From Adiantum capillus-veneris (lineage: Eukaryota; Streptophyta; Polypodiopsida; Polypodiales; Pteridaceae), in contig CM043952.1 in NCBI GenBank assembly GCA_014529385.2, positions 64,034,870 through 64,098,869 on the forward strand: DNA of 64,000 nucleotides, read 5' to 3'. Positions 32,690-45,514 of this stretch are shown one piece after another (position 1 is the first letter of the stretch; each line of letters begins with the position of its first letter). The position numbers were made by a program, and so were the translations under genes. Under the pieces are notes generated by a model, which was given only the letters and a program-made list of their open reading frames with translations, was not told the DNA's origin and made no database searches.

Positions 32690-34872
32690 GATGGTATTAG
32701 ATCTTAAGAGTGTTCACATGATCCTAGTAGATTAGTTTTAGCATTAGTGATTACATCTATAGAATTGAATTGCTTGTCATTAGATATGTGAAGACCTTTG
32801 GGCCACTACCCAAGGCATTCGAAGAAATTGTGCATTAGGAGCATTACTTTCCTGCTAGACCACTTGGATTTCTCCTTTCTTGTGTGGTAAATGTATTTTG
32901 GTCGCATTTTGCATTTGTTTGATTATGTGTACTTTGTTGTTTTTCTCTTTTTCTTTGAGCCAATTTACCTTGTTAGACAACATGAATTGAACATTGGAAT
33001 ATATGGAGACTTCCACAAGCATTTGATTGCACTAATTTGTGTCGCTTTTGTCCCAAGCATCAAGAGGTAGCATCTTGATTAATTAGTCTTGCTTGGTGGG
33101 CCTTGCTATATAACATCTATAGAATATAACATGAAATATGTAAATTGATTTTTAGCAGCTAGCATGACTAGAAGGAAACAAAAGCAAGACTAATTTGGGA
33201 AGGGCAGCATTGTGTGAAAGGGATATACAGTCGAAAAATGCTATAATGTTTATCGGATCAAGTATTAGAGATTATGGGAGTGGTTACAGTTGAGATTATA
33301 TCCAAGCGAGGTTGTATTATAGATGAAATTTTTTATTAATGGTTGCTAGCACAACACGTCGGCTCGCATTTTTTAAGGTGAATTTTGAGTGTGTTTTGCC
33401 TTTCTTCTTTTATAGTTATTTGTGTGTTGCCTTTCTTCTTTTGTAGTTATTACCAGTACAATGAATGAGGACAATGATACATGTAACTTCACATTCTGTG
33501 TTATGGCATCGACAATGCATGTTGCACCGTTTGCTCCGTTTGCTGCATCGATTGTCAAGTCGATATTTTCAGTGATATTTTCAAGGACATTTATGTTACC
33601 CGCATTCATCTTCATTTCAAGTTTTGTAATGTCAGTTTGATTGTACAATTTATTCAAGGCAAGGTTGTTTTAGTGTTGGACGTCTGTGATGTGACATGCA
33701 CATGCCCTTCATCTATACTACATGCACCCAAGGTACAATTGATCTTATCTGCGACTGGTTTTCTTTCACGAAAAATGGTGAAGAATTGAAGCAATTCAGG
33801 GTCCGTTGCATGTCTTATAGAGCATGCCATCTTGTACAAAGCTGCATGTTGCCAGTGGACCGAGCTTGTGATATGACGTGTTACAAAGCTCTCGTGTACT
33901 GACGACAACCTGGGGGTAGTTGGACAAGATCATCGAGCAAGTGAACACATTTGTTCTTGAAGGGATCTGCCAATTTATTGGTTGTTACATTGATATTTTC
34001 TCTTACTATAAGGTCAAAAGTCGTTTGGGTTAACATGGATAGCTCGTCTCCATAATTATAATATATGCCTCTTCTATGTCTAAATATCACTCATCAGTCT
34101 CATGATGAATAGAGAGAGGATACTGTTGATTCGTGGTTGGTATCTTGAACTGATAATGGATTGTAAATAGAATGCTGCTAAGCCGACAAAGTGGCCAACA
34201 AAGCGTCCAACAATAATACTACTTGTGTATTCACTAATGTAATACATCACATACATTTGGCAAGCAACCGTATGCAAAAAGTTGCATGTGTAACTCACGT
34301 GCAGATGTTGATCGACATTGAGTGTATAGTTCTGAAAACGAGATCCAAAAAACCAAAGCAAAGGAAGTAATGCGGAAAATTCTAAAACAAGAAAATAGAT
34401 AAAGCATGAATGAATTGCAACAATAAATGATGTGCTATACTGCCCTGCAATCTTGTACTCTTGCTTTCTGATTGTCCAATCTACACGCCGCTGATATGTG
34501 AGTCAAGCTACAAAAAAGCAATGTGAATAGTTAAACATATCGTCTTGCAATGAAACGTCACACTGAAAGTGCAAAGTATGTTGTGCACGTCATATAGAGG
34601 TGCCATACAAAAGTATGGTGGAGAGCTGGCACTGTGGTCTCTCCAAAAAATTATAAGAAACGGAAGCAGTGCCCTGTCCCGTAGCGTTTATGTGTTGCGC
34701 CAAGCAAACGCATGCGCATGGGAAATTGGATACAGATAACGGACCTTGCAATGTTGTCGAGCTGGAGTCGCGCTTGTGCAATTGGAACGTGCATTGTTGT
34801 GAATATATGTCCTCCCTGCCATACACAAAACATGCAAATGTAACTTTATGCTCTATGTCCTATGATCAATAT

Positions 34873-34874
<2 letters not shown>
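32690..34874. other. No recognised gene
   Basis: AT-rich intergenic sequence. A 31-bp direct repeat (TTGCCTTTCTTCTTTT blocks at about 33395 and 33426) is the only structure I saw. The short open frames here have no family signature. Confidence 0.5.

Positions 34875-34916
<42 letters not shown>
34875..34916 (+). repeat. (CT)n microsatellite
   Basis: About 21 CT units. Confidence 0.95.
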
Positions 34917-34919
<3 letters not shown>

Positions 34920-34920
34920 A

Positions 34921-36480
34921 GAGTTGTAAGCTGCTTCGATCAACAATTATGTCTTCTTGCCTCCTTGCTAGCTAACCTGCATTATGTATCGATACCAAAT
35001 TGATGCCTGCATTTGTAACCGTACGAACTTGATTCGATAGCTGTTGTGTACATGGATCTTTGCTCATAGAATCCGCTACCAAATCATGGTTATTGGCAAG
35101 AAGAGAGCTCTAAAGCAGCAACCGCTGTGCGTTCAAATCCACACCACGAGCATTCTCTGCTTTGTATGCATCTGCTGAAGAGCAGTGCTATAGTATACTG
35201 TTGTTGCTAATCTCAATTGCGGCCACAATGGCTGCCGTCTGCACACGGTTTAGAAAGAGAATCTCTTTACATGCCGCAATATTGGCCACATTGTTTGTAA
35301 AATTTTTGCTCTCCCACCCAGATATTGAATGGCCAACAGTGAACTACTGCTGGATGCTAATAGGTCCTGACATATTGGTATGCCCGTCTCCCGATATGCC
35401 ATTACTCCGCAGTCCTTGTTCTTCAGCTTCTCCAACATCAAAGCTCTTTGTGTGAAAAAAGAATTAGCTTCCGCTTCTGGTGATCTTTGACTATTCTTTT
35501 GATCCTAGTCCGCAACGTAGGCACCTGCATGATTGACTACGTGACTTCCGCTGCAAATGCTGCATCTCCTTGGAGCTACACATTAACCAACTCCCACGGA
35601 CATTAAATTGGTCATGAGAGATGCTTTTTTTTATCTGCAGATCGTTCTAAAATGCTTGTCTCATCAAATTTTCAGATAGGCTATCAGCAGAGTTGGACGA
35701 GGAGTGCGACTCAAGTCAAAAACTCATCAAACCATGACTTGCACTAGTGACAATATTCCCCAATGCCTTTCCCTTGACATTGAGCTGTCTCTCACTAATC
35801 CCCTCACACTCTCTGCTAAAAGCGCAAGCAATTAGCACTCAAGCCGTTGGCTTAATTAGTTGAGGACAACCATCATAGCTTCTGTGCGATCGATCCTGCT
35901 AAGCTTTTCTGCCCTCATGTCCACTTCGACGTCTATTCTTTTCATTTCTTCGTCCTCTTCCAGTTGCATCGCCAACACCCTGATAGCAGTAGTAAAAAAA
36001 TGTGTTGAACGGGCGAGTTTTGGTGGTTCGACTCCAGATTAGGCCAATTGATCATTGATTGAAATCTGATTATCTTCTGTTTCAGTAGAACTAGAATAGA
36101 CCTCTGCCATTGGTCGATCGCACGAAATATCTGATCTTTGAGAATGCTCATCGCGTCGGCAAGCATCCGAAGTACCCTCTAGCTTGATGATCTATGAAAT
36201 ATAACGAGGGTTTGAAAGGTCTTTGGTACTCTTTTCCGGTTCTGCTTGGATTACTGCTTCACAGGCAAACTGTGCGGAAAAGAATTGGTGTGAATCTTGA
36301 GAATTAGGAATGGGGATCTGCTGCATATCATTTCCATGAACATTGAAGGATGGTCGAGGGCACAGGGTTGTTGAATCTGCACGAGATTATATACTTGGAG
36401 CGGAATAATGCTGTCCATAACTAGTTGTGTCTGCCGAAAAGAGTTGAGTAAGGTAGTTGAAGCTGAACATACCGTTCAAC
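34921..36480 (-). pseudogene. Possible decayed protein-coding region, family unknown
   Basis: Read down the minus strand, one frame from about 36480 to 36010 has only three stops in about 155 codons (it includes FSFNYLTQLFSADTTSYGQ and SSTETEDNQISINDQLA). A second frame from about 36000 to 34921 has about ten stops in 360 codons, seven of them TAG (for example HTNMSGPISIQQ and NFTNNVANIAACKEILFL). A pyrimidine-rich tract ending in CAG at about 35980 could be an old splice acceptor between the two frames. The stop excess is below random but not decisive. No family is recognised. The upstream side is cut by copia-2 at 36640. Confidence 0.35.
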
Positions 36481-36530
36481 TCGCCACTGGGTCTTGTTGC
36501 ACACAGGTGCTATGATCGCTATGTGGGGAA

Positions 36531-36610
36531 GGCACAAGTAGGCTGCATTGCAAAAGAAGGTCGATTAGGAGGCGCAAGTAGGCTTCACTGCAAAAGAAGG
36601 CCGATTCGAA
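36531..36610 (+). repeat. 40-bp tandem duplication
   Basis: Two copies (36531-36570 and 36571-36610) share CAAGTAGGCT and CAAAAGAAGG blocks and lie 24 bp before the copia-2 target duplication. Confidence 0.85.
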
Positions 36611-36639
36611 GCTCCGAGATGCTTTGGGAACCAAAGAAC

Positions 36640-36831
36640 TGTTGGGGTATAAAGCCCAATGTGGTCGCCCAGGTAAGTGGGCGGGCCGCCAGGTATGTAC
36701 ACATATTCTTTTGTAAAAACCTAATAAGAACTCACTATGCTCTACACATTACAGTAGAGCGAGTTCACCATATCGTGGTGCTCTTCTTCTCGCACTCTCT
36801 CTCGTGTCGCACTTCCGCTCGTACTCCTTCA
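36640..36831 (+). repeat. 5' LTR of copia-2
   Basis: 192 bp, TGTTGGGGTATAAAGCCC to CTCCTTCA, followed by the primer site at 36834-36845. Confidence 0.96.
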
Positions 36832-37916
36832 ACTGGTATCAGAGCTCAGATCGAGGCTCGGGGCAGCAGTGCAGGAGGCTAGAGTCACCAACTCAGATTG
36901 GAGTGAAATTCGACAGGCGAAGACACGGCCCCAAATCTCATGGGTAAGCCCGAAGGGCTTGGTGTTGTCAGAATTTCATTCTGAGGTCATCTCGGCCACC
37001 GTTCGGCTTCGACAAAGGTCTGCGCAGGCCATTTTCGACTACGTGGTCTCGACGGGTGCAGATCCGACTCTGCAAATTTGGGGTTTTCGGCCTATGACTG
37101 CAGGTGCTGAGGATATCGATACTCCCAGAGTGTTGATTTGTGGCTGTCTACACATCGAAGGACGGCTCACAGTTCTTGGAGGCGTGTCACATACGACACG
37201 GCCGCATCTACACACAGACTGTAGGCGACATCCACTAGTTCATCAGGTAGCTTGTGTTTGCTGCTTGATATTCCAGATTTCATCCTGACATTGCAGGTAC
37301 TTCCACATGGGATGTATTGTCAGAGATGATGTATGTCTGTTGAGGGTTTGCTGGCTGTGAGTCACGCAGCAAACAACCGCCGCAGCGGTTACAACATACA
37401 GTGGGAAATTTGTGGATGTATGACTTTGTGGGAAGTCTATGTACTGTCAGATTTACTGCAGCCTTTGTTGAGGGTCGAGTGAGGTTTTATTGAGCTGGGG
37501 GATTCTCAAATGTTGAGATCCTTTCGGTGATATAGGTCTTGGAGCGATCCCTCGAGCACCCTTAGATAGGCAGCTAGGATGTATTGACTGTGAGTTAGAC
37601 AGTTGGGATTGCATCTTTGCTTTACTGCCGTTGAGGCATTGTCGCAGTCTATGCTTATAGGACAGTGACAGGACAGTGAGAGACAGTACAGGTGCAGGAC
37701 AGGTTTACCCGTAGCTTATAGTGTCAGAGAGACAGTGTTTTTTGAGTTGTTTTTAGTTTACCAGATCCATTTTACAAAGGAGATTATGCCAAAATTTCTG
37801 CAGAATCTGAAGCTTTCTTGGTTCATTTGACAGGTTGATATTGGTTCAGAGGTCGGTTTACAGGGGAAACTCTGCCGAATTTTTCCCAGAAAAGTAAACT
37901 ACTGTGAAGCATAGCT

Positions 37917-40900
37917 ATGGCTGGATCACAGGACACTGCTCTTTACAATATCAAGAAATTGGATGGAACCAATTTCCCATTGTGGAAGAAGCAGATTTGG
38001 CACGTGTTGGTACAAAAGAAGCAGATAAAACCTATAAAACTCAAGGGGATAAAACTACAAGATATGGACGAAGATGAATGGAGCGAAATGGATGAATTGG
38101 CACTTTCTACCATTATGCTGACTTTGGCAGAAAGCGTTTACTTCAATGTAGCAGACGAGATGTCGGCTTATCAAGCATGGTTAAAGCTGAGTGATCTTTA
38201 TGAGAAGTAGAGTGCAGCTTCACATGCATACTAGCTTAAGAAGCTTGTTGACTTGAAGATGAAAGAAGGGACACCTATGCCCAATCATCTGAATGAATTC
38301 AACACAATCTATAGTCAGTTGTCAGCTCAAGGTGTCAAGTTTGATGAACCTGTTAGAGCTATGTTCCTGTTGATCACATTGCCGAAAAGTTGGGACACTT
38401 TTCGCACAGCTTTGAGTAATTCTGCACATCCAGATGGTTTGAACATAGCAGGTGTAGAAGGAAGTCTGCTTACTGAAGAAACCAATAGAAAGACAATGGA
38501 CAAAGGCAAAGGAACAGCCTTAGTTGTCAGGGGAAGGACCAAAGAAAAGTACAAAGGTGGAAAGAGGAATCAGTCTCGTAGCAAGTCCCGCAGTGCTAAA
38601 GGCAAGAGTGACATAGAATGCTACCATTGTGGCAAGAAGGGTCACATGAAAAGAGACTGCAGAGAATCGAAAGCAGAACAAGGCAAAGAGAAAGCTGAAG
38701 ACCATGGTGAGAAGAACAAGTCCTCAGTGAAGATTCAAGAAATAAATGTGACAAACACTGTTGCAGAGGATGACAGTCTAGTGTCAGGAGACATCTACTT
38801 CTTGAAGAATACAATGGACTCAGCTCTTCTTACAGCATCTGATGGAAATGCACTGAGTGACTGGATTATAGACTCAAGGGCATCACTTCATGTGTCTCCA
38901 AACAAGGAGTGGTTTACCTCTTATGTGACCACTAAAGATCATGTTCGGCTAGGCAATGGGCAGACATGTGAGATCTTAGGTGTTGGAGATGTTCAATTGA
39001 AGTTTCATAATGGATCTTCTTTCACACTGAAGAATGTGAGACATGTTCCCGCAATTACAAAGAGCTTGATCAGCACAGGTTTACTTGATGATGCTGACTA
39101 CGTCACCACTTTTGGACAGAACATGTGGAAGATATCCAAGGGTTCTATGACAGTAGCACATGGAGTAAAGTCTGGAGGACTTTACATGATTTATGTATCA
39201 AATGTCTCTAAAAATGTAATCAATGTAACCGAGCAGCCGAACGTTTCTTTGTGGCATAGCCGGTTAGGACATATGTCCAAGAAGGGAATGGAAATCTTGT
39301 CTCGTTCTGGTTATTTGCCCGGCTTTTCATTTAATGATTTTGAATTCTGGGAACATTGTCTGTATGGTAAGCAAACACAATAGCCACATAAGCATAGAAG
39401 CAGTAGAAGAGATACATAGTTGGCACTTGTTCATAGTGATTTGTGTGGACCTGATTTGTGTGGACCTATGCCTAACCTATCTCTAGGGGGAGCTTCTTAC
39501 TTTATGACATTTATAGATGATTACTCGAGGAAAGTATGGGTTTACTTTCTCAAGCACAAGGATGAAGCGTTTAGTGTTTTCAAAACGTTTGTGACACTTG
39601 TGGAGAATCAGAGTGGCAAGAAGCTTAAATGCTTACGCACTGACAATGGTGGAGAGTATGTTTCAAAGGCCTTTCAGGACTTTTGTGAGTCAAAAGGTAT
39701 AAAACGTGAACTTACTGCTCCTTACAATCCTCCTCAAAATGGTGTTGCTGAGAGGATGAATAGGACCATACAAGAGAAGGTCAGAAGTATGTTGTCTAAT
39801 GCACAACTGCCAAATGGGTTTTGGGCTGAAGCTGTATCAACAGCTGTTCATCTTGTAAATAGATCTCCTAGCAAGGTTTTGCAGAAGGATTCAGTGCCAG
39901 AGATGGTATGGTCAGGCAAAATGCCCTCATACAAGCATCTCAGAGTCTTTGGCTGTGAGGCATATACTCACGTTCCAAAGGAATTTAGGAACAAACTTGA
40001 GCCAAAGAGTAGAAAGTGCATCTTTCTAGGCTATGGTAATTCTGGTGAGATGGGGTACAGACTTTGGGATCCCGAATCCAGAAAGGTTGTCCGCAGCAAT
40101 GATGTTCACTTTAATGAATCCAAATATCATTCTAAACCAGAGAGGGTTGAGGAGATTAGAAGAGTTGTCTTCCAAGAAGATGGACCTGCACGTGCAAGAC
40201 AAAATGTCAGGGCTCAAGAGGAGCAAGGACAGGATAGAGTGGAACCACAGGTTGTGGCTGAGCTTGAGCCACCTATTGTGCGTAGATCTGGACGTGTCAC
40301 GCGACCTCCTGATAGGTTTGTTCCATCTATGAACTATGTCATGTTGACTGATTGCAATGAGCCTTCATGTTACAAGGAAGCAGTGCAAATGAAGGACTCC
40401 GGGAATTGGCAATTGGCCATGCAGTCAGAGATGACAGCTCTGCATAAAAACCAGACATGGAAGCTAGTTAAATTACCACGGGCAAAAAGGCTCTACCTTG
40501 TAAATGGGTTTACAGGTATAAGATCACCGCTCATGATAGTCAGCCAAAGTACAAAGCAAGGCTTGTTGCCAAGGGCTTTAAGCAAGAACAAGGCATTGAC
40601 TTTGATGAAGTCTTCTCTCCGGTGGTCAAGATGACTACATTGAGATGCTTTCTTGCATTGGTTGCCATATTAGATTTGGTGTTGCACCAAATGGATGTCA
40701 AGACAGCGTTCTTGCATGGTGATTTAGATGTGGAAATTTACATGCAGCAGCCAGAAGGGTTTGTTGAGAAAGGCAAGGAAGATTGGGTATGCCAATTGTT
40801 AAAGAGTCTTTATGGCTTAAAACAATCACCGAGGGCATGGTACCATAAATTCCACAAGTTTATGCTTTCTCAAGGCTACAAACGTAGTGAGTTCGGTCAC

Positions 40901-41911
40901 TGTCTATATACAAAGAAGGCTAAGGATGGGAGTTGGCTGATCCTTATTTTGTATGTGGATGACATGTTGATTGCTGGCAAGCACTTGGAAGAAATTTTAG
41001 CTTTGAAGTCAAAGATGGCAAAGTTGTTTGACATGAAAGATATGGGTGAGGCAAGTCATATACTTGGTATGCGCATTGAGAGAGACAGATCAAAGAAGTT
41101 GATTTGGTTATCTCAAATAGAGTATATTGACAAGGTTTTGCAACGTTCCAATATGGAGAAGGGAAAGGTACTGAGTGTTCCATTGCCACCATATGTGAAA
41201 CTTAGCAAACAAGATTGTCCTGTGTCTGAGGAAGAACGGGCTGAAATGGATAAGATTCCATATGCGTCTGCAGTGGGTAGTTTGATGTATGCAATGATTG
41301 CTACTCGCCCAGACATTGCATTTGCAGTGGGAGTAGTAAGTCGATACATGTCAAACCCAGGCAAGAAACATTGGGAGGCAGTGAAAGGAATATTGAGATA
41401 CCTGAAAGCTACAAAGAGTATGCATATATGCTATGGGAGTCAGGAGCTAAGTGTAAAGGGTTTTACAGACTCAGATTATGCAGGTGACTTAGACAACCGA
41501 AGGTCTACGTCAGGGTATGTCTTTACATTGGCTGGTGGAGCAGTATCATGGCGTTCTAGATTACAAGATTGTGTTACTCAGTCTACTACAGAGGCTGAAT
41601 ATGTTGCAGCATCAGAGGCATGCAAAGAATCAATTTGGCTTAATCGACTAGTAACAGATTTGGGAATCAAAGAAGAGATGCCTGTGTTATATTGTGATAG
41701 TCAAAGTGCTATACAATTGGCTCGCAATCCAGTTTATCACTCAAAGACAAAGCATGTGGATGTGAAGTATCATTTCATCAGGGAAATGCTCGAGGATAAG
41801 CAACTTCAGCTTGTCAAAGTTCACACCACAGAAAATCCTGTTGATCTACTTACAAAAGGACTTCCCTCAGAGAGCTTTGCGCATTTTCGCAAGCAGTTAG
41901 GTGTAGGGTAG
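37917..41911 (+). pseudogene. Copia-2 gag-pol polyprotein with stops, one frameshift and a protease mutation
   Basis: It begins at ATG 37917 with a UBN2-type gag domain (MAGSQDTALYNIKKLDGTNF). In-frame TAG stops occur at 38208 and 38232, and more near 39381-39420. The CCHC knuckle is CYHCGKKGHMKRDC. The protease site reads DSRAS (WIIDSRASLHV) where DSGAS is normal. The integrase has HSDLCGP, TDNGGEYVS and PQNGVAERMNRT. A one-base shift near 40480 separates the integrase from the RT frame (40622-41911), which holds MDVKTAFLHGDL, YVDDML, DYAGDLDNRRSTSG and STTEAEYVA. It ends at TAG 41909-41911. The RT and RNase H residues are intact. Confidence 0.93.
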
Positions 41912-42000
41912 TACATCACTTCTCTACATCTCTTGTATATTAGCTTGTATAGTAGCTTCTCTCACACTTAAAGTACCACATTGGACTTTAAGTGGGAGGT

Positions 42001-42192
42001 TGTTGGGGTATAAAGCCCAATGTGGTCGCCCAGGTAAGTGGGCGGGCCGCCAGGTATGTACACATATTCTTTTGTAAAAACCTAATAAGAACTCACTATG
42101 CTCTACACATTACAGTAGAGCGAGTTCACCATATCATCGTGCTCTTCTTCTCGCACTCTCTCTCGCGTCGCACTTCCGCTCGTACTCCTTCA
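42001..42192 (+). repeat. 3' LTR of copia-2
   Basis: 192 bp. It differs from the 5' LTR at three bases (CATCGTG versus CGTGGTG, and CTCGCGTCG versus CTCGTGTCG). Confidence 0.96.
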
Positions 42193-42197
42193 AGAAC

Positions 42198-42596
42198 TGC
42201 TTGTGGAGAAGAGCGACCTGTTTCTGTATGAGAGCAACGTTAATTCACTTGGCAGCTTTTCGTGCGGAGTTTTTTTTAGAGCTTTTCATTGGAGTGATGT
42301 TTTCGTTTAATTTAAATCTAATCCACGTGGTGGCTTCTGCGTTCAGATACTGCAAGAAGCACCTTGGGCTCACCAAGTAAATATTAATGCTTTTACATTT
42401 GATTTTCATTATTCCCCTTCTGAGAGAGAATGTGTGTGACGTTGAGGAGAATAAGATCCATTTAATGCACTTTTGAAGACACAAGTGGTGGAACCACTTT
42501 TAAGAAAAAAAAAGAGTTTTTTAATAGAATTTTTATATTTACCCATTGCGTGCTGTTGTGCTTGCAAGCCTTCGATTAGTTTTCGTGGTGTAATAT
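42198..42596. other. No recognised gene
   Basis: AT-rich. The first 80 bases read on the minus strand (ALIQKQVALLHKQFF) run in frame across the copia-2 empty site into 36634, so they may belong to the possible decayed region. Confidence 0.4.
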
Positions 42597-42818
<222 letters not shown>

Positions 42819-43289
42819 GCTAGTAATATCATCGTGAATTCTCTCACCCACATGAAGGTTTGTCTAAAGCCACAAGGCTTCAAGGTAAAACCGTTGTTGA
42901 TTGCATTTGGAGAGAGCTATCTCTGTGCATTGGTGAAAAATCATAGAGCTTCCTTACCATATCCATATTGGGCATATTCTTCCAAGTTCCACAATTTTCA
43001 TCTTTGACGAGCATTCAAGAAGTCATACCATACTCTAGATCAATGCATCCTGAGAAATGACACTCCACTAGGAATCCTATCAAGAACTTCTCGTGGACCT
43101 GCCAAACCTTTGAAAGAACTTGAAGCCATTGCTAAGTATGATATATTTTCTATACATTCCCTTACATCTACTCAAAATGACCTAGAGCTTCCTCGGCATT
43201 TATGATAGGTTTATTAATTTTACTTTTTCTAAAAAATAAATTTGTATGTAGTTGCTAATTATGAACAAATGCATTGCAAGATGTTCTTC

Positions 43290-43435
43290 ATATTAGCGAC
43301 GTTAGCAGTGCGACGCTCAAATGTTAAAATCCACGGCATTGCTATGATCATCGCTATGACCGTCGCTATGCAACAAATAATATAGCGACGGTTATAGCGA
43401 CGCTCATAGCGATGCCGACAGGGGTAAAAAATAAT
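43290..43435. repeat. TAGCGACG-rich hairpin cluster
   Basis: At least seven copies of TAGCGA(C/T) or its complement. Positions about 43345-43368 and 43381-43400 form an inverted repeat of about 20 bp with a 12-base loop and one or two mismatches. Similar TAGCGACGG subterminal repeats are known from plant CACTA and related DNA transposons, so this may be the end of one. Confidence 0.5.
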
Positions 43436-43477
43436 CCGAGAGCGCCAAGGCGTTCTAGTGAAACAGGTAAACCCGCG

Positions 43478-43537
43478 CTCTCCCTCTCTCTCTCTCTCTC
43501 TCTCTTCTCCTCCCCCCCCCTCCACACACACACACAC
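43478..43537 (+). repeat. (CT)n-(C)n-(CA)n microsatellite
   Basis: A CT run, a C-rich joint and a CA run in one 60-bp block. Confidence 0.9.
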
Positions 43538-45514
43538 TTTGTCACATCAACTGACCATGATAGCATCTAAAGGGGTTCTGATTGTGATCTGAATCACTTT
43601 ATCTGACTAAAAACTGTGACTTCTAACTGCATGCACTCAATTTAGACTTAAGCTGCTGCCATATGGAAGTTTACCGTATGGTTTACTATACACCTCCTGT
43701 ATTGACGAGCAACCTACTCATAGCATAATGATCACCACCTTGGGTAGGAAAACTCTGAAATGATACTTGATTTTAGTGTTGCTGGCCTACTATGCTATCT
43801 TGATTAGCATGGCTGAATGAATACCATAAAGAAACCTAACTCGGGGGGTGCAACCCCTTGTGGATTTAAGCTTACTTGGTTCGTTTGGGTTAGTATGAAC
43901 CAAATTTTTGGAACATGCGCTCAGTGGGAGCATTCCCTAAAAAAATCACTCAACCTATAAGTGCTAGGCTCCCTTCTCGATTATGCTCTGCAGTACTGGG
44001 GTAGTTTACTTTGACGGGGAATGTCTCTTCCCTGTCCACTCATAGAGCGTCACGATACATCTCAATCAAAGGATGGGTGGCTTGACACGACCCTGAGCCA
44101 TCAATTTCTTGGTATGATTCAAAAGGCATCCTACCTTCCTATGTCAAGCGTCTGCGGCACCTCCATAACTGCGGCGTCTGTGGCCTCTTCCACTATATAA
44201 GGTGAGGGGAACTCCCTCACTTAGACTTGGTGTAGAATGGATGGGTAAGGTTAGTTTGATGCTTGGCTTCGCAATAATTTGTATCCACTACTACTGTGAT
44301 GATGGCTTCACTTCAAAGGTTTTATTCCTCGTTATTAATGTATAATGTGCATTCTACCACACTGGCTTTTTACCTAAATTAGCTTTTTTCCTAAACTAGT
44401 CTTTTACTAATGTTAGTAGATGATATACCTGATCCGATGTTGCAGGGTTTTGGTGTGAAACTCAAAATCGTACATTTCTGCTCTTACAAAAACTTTAAAA
44501 TTGTTATAGGCCTATAATGGGAAGTCTTGGGCATGAAATGTGTTGAGAGTGATTCCTATTACTGGTCTTTTGTATAAAATTGATGTAGGAGACGAATGTG
44601 CCAGATAGGGCGGATTCTTGCTTAGCTCTGTAATAAACCATATCTGTTGCTTCCACATCAAAAGGGATAATTATAACAGACATTCCTGCTCTTTCAAAAA
44701 ACCTAAAACTCTAAAACTTGTTATAAACTTTTACTGGGGTGACGAGCATAACAAATGGTTAAAATCGTTACTATTACTGAGCTTTTGTGTGAAATAGCTG
44801 ATTTTTGACATTAACTCAAATGGTTAATTTGCAAGTTCTGGTTGTAATACATACATGTCACAGATGATACCATAAATAGTTTCTGGCTTATTACTTCTAC
44901 TGAGGTGGGTTAGCTGCTGAACACTGGTTTATATTTTGGAATGTCATGAGTTGATTCATACTCCTTCAGAGAATTACTTGGGGTTTTCTTGAGAAATGAC
45001 TTTGGCTTACAAGGTTTGATGTACAAAACCACATGAAGTGATTTACTGCTGAAAGCTGAGTTTGGAAATTACAGGTTCTAAATTTGGTGATAATACTTAC
45101 AGATAAAACCATGATGGATATCTAGCTTAATCTATATAATGAGGTGGAGTTGAGCTTTGTTTTACCTACAAACTGTTGCTGATTACTGGTTGCCTTTTTT
45201 GAGTCTTGGGTATCTAGTTTTTTACTACAGCCAGATCTTGGGGGTACTACCATAAATTATACATACATACTTATTTTAAATCTGATGCTCTACTAAAAAT
45301 TGGCATAAAATCTGGCCCTATTTTGTGTTAAGAGGATTTTTAAAGGAATATTATTTACTAATCTAAGCTTGGACAGTGGTAAAACTGACCTAGTCATATT
45401 CTCCCTTGCTAGGGGTCTCAAGGGGCTTAAGGTATCATTATGCTCACTGTGATTTAATTTATATTTGTGCTTCAGCAGGTTGCTACGACTGGCTATGTAT
45501 TGATGAGAGATCTG
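43538..45514. other. No recognised gene
   Basis: AT-rich intergenic sequence. Only short frames are present, with no family signature. Confidence 0.55.

Larger units (their letters stand above)
36640..42192 (+). mobile_element. Young Ty1/copia element (copia-2), complete but disabled
   Basis: LTRs 36640-36831 and 42001-42192, both 192 bp, differ at three positions by my count. The target duplication AGAAC is at 36635-36639 and 42193-42197. The primer site TGGTATCAGAGC starts at 36834, and the polypurine tract ending AGTGGGAGGT abuts the 3' LTR. The gag-pol region is complete in layout but has stops, a frameshift and a changed protease site. It is the same broad lineage as copia-1 by protein sequence, with unrelated LTRs. 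Confidence 0.96.

Noticed and set aside
33373-34361. Several 70-95 codon frames between the kinase and copia-2
   Set aside because: They are short, overlap on both strands and lack motifs; they are consistent with chance in AT-rich DNA.
35120-35150. T-arm-like GTTCAAATC with short flanking stem, considered as a tRNA
   Set aside because: There is no matching acceptor, D or anticodon arms upstream.
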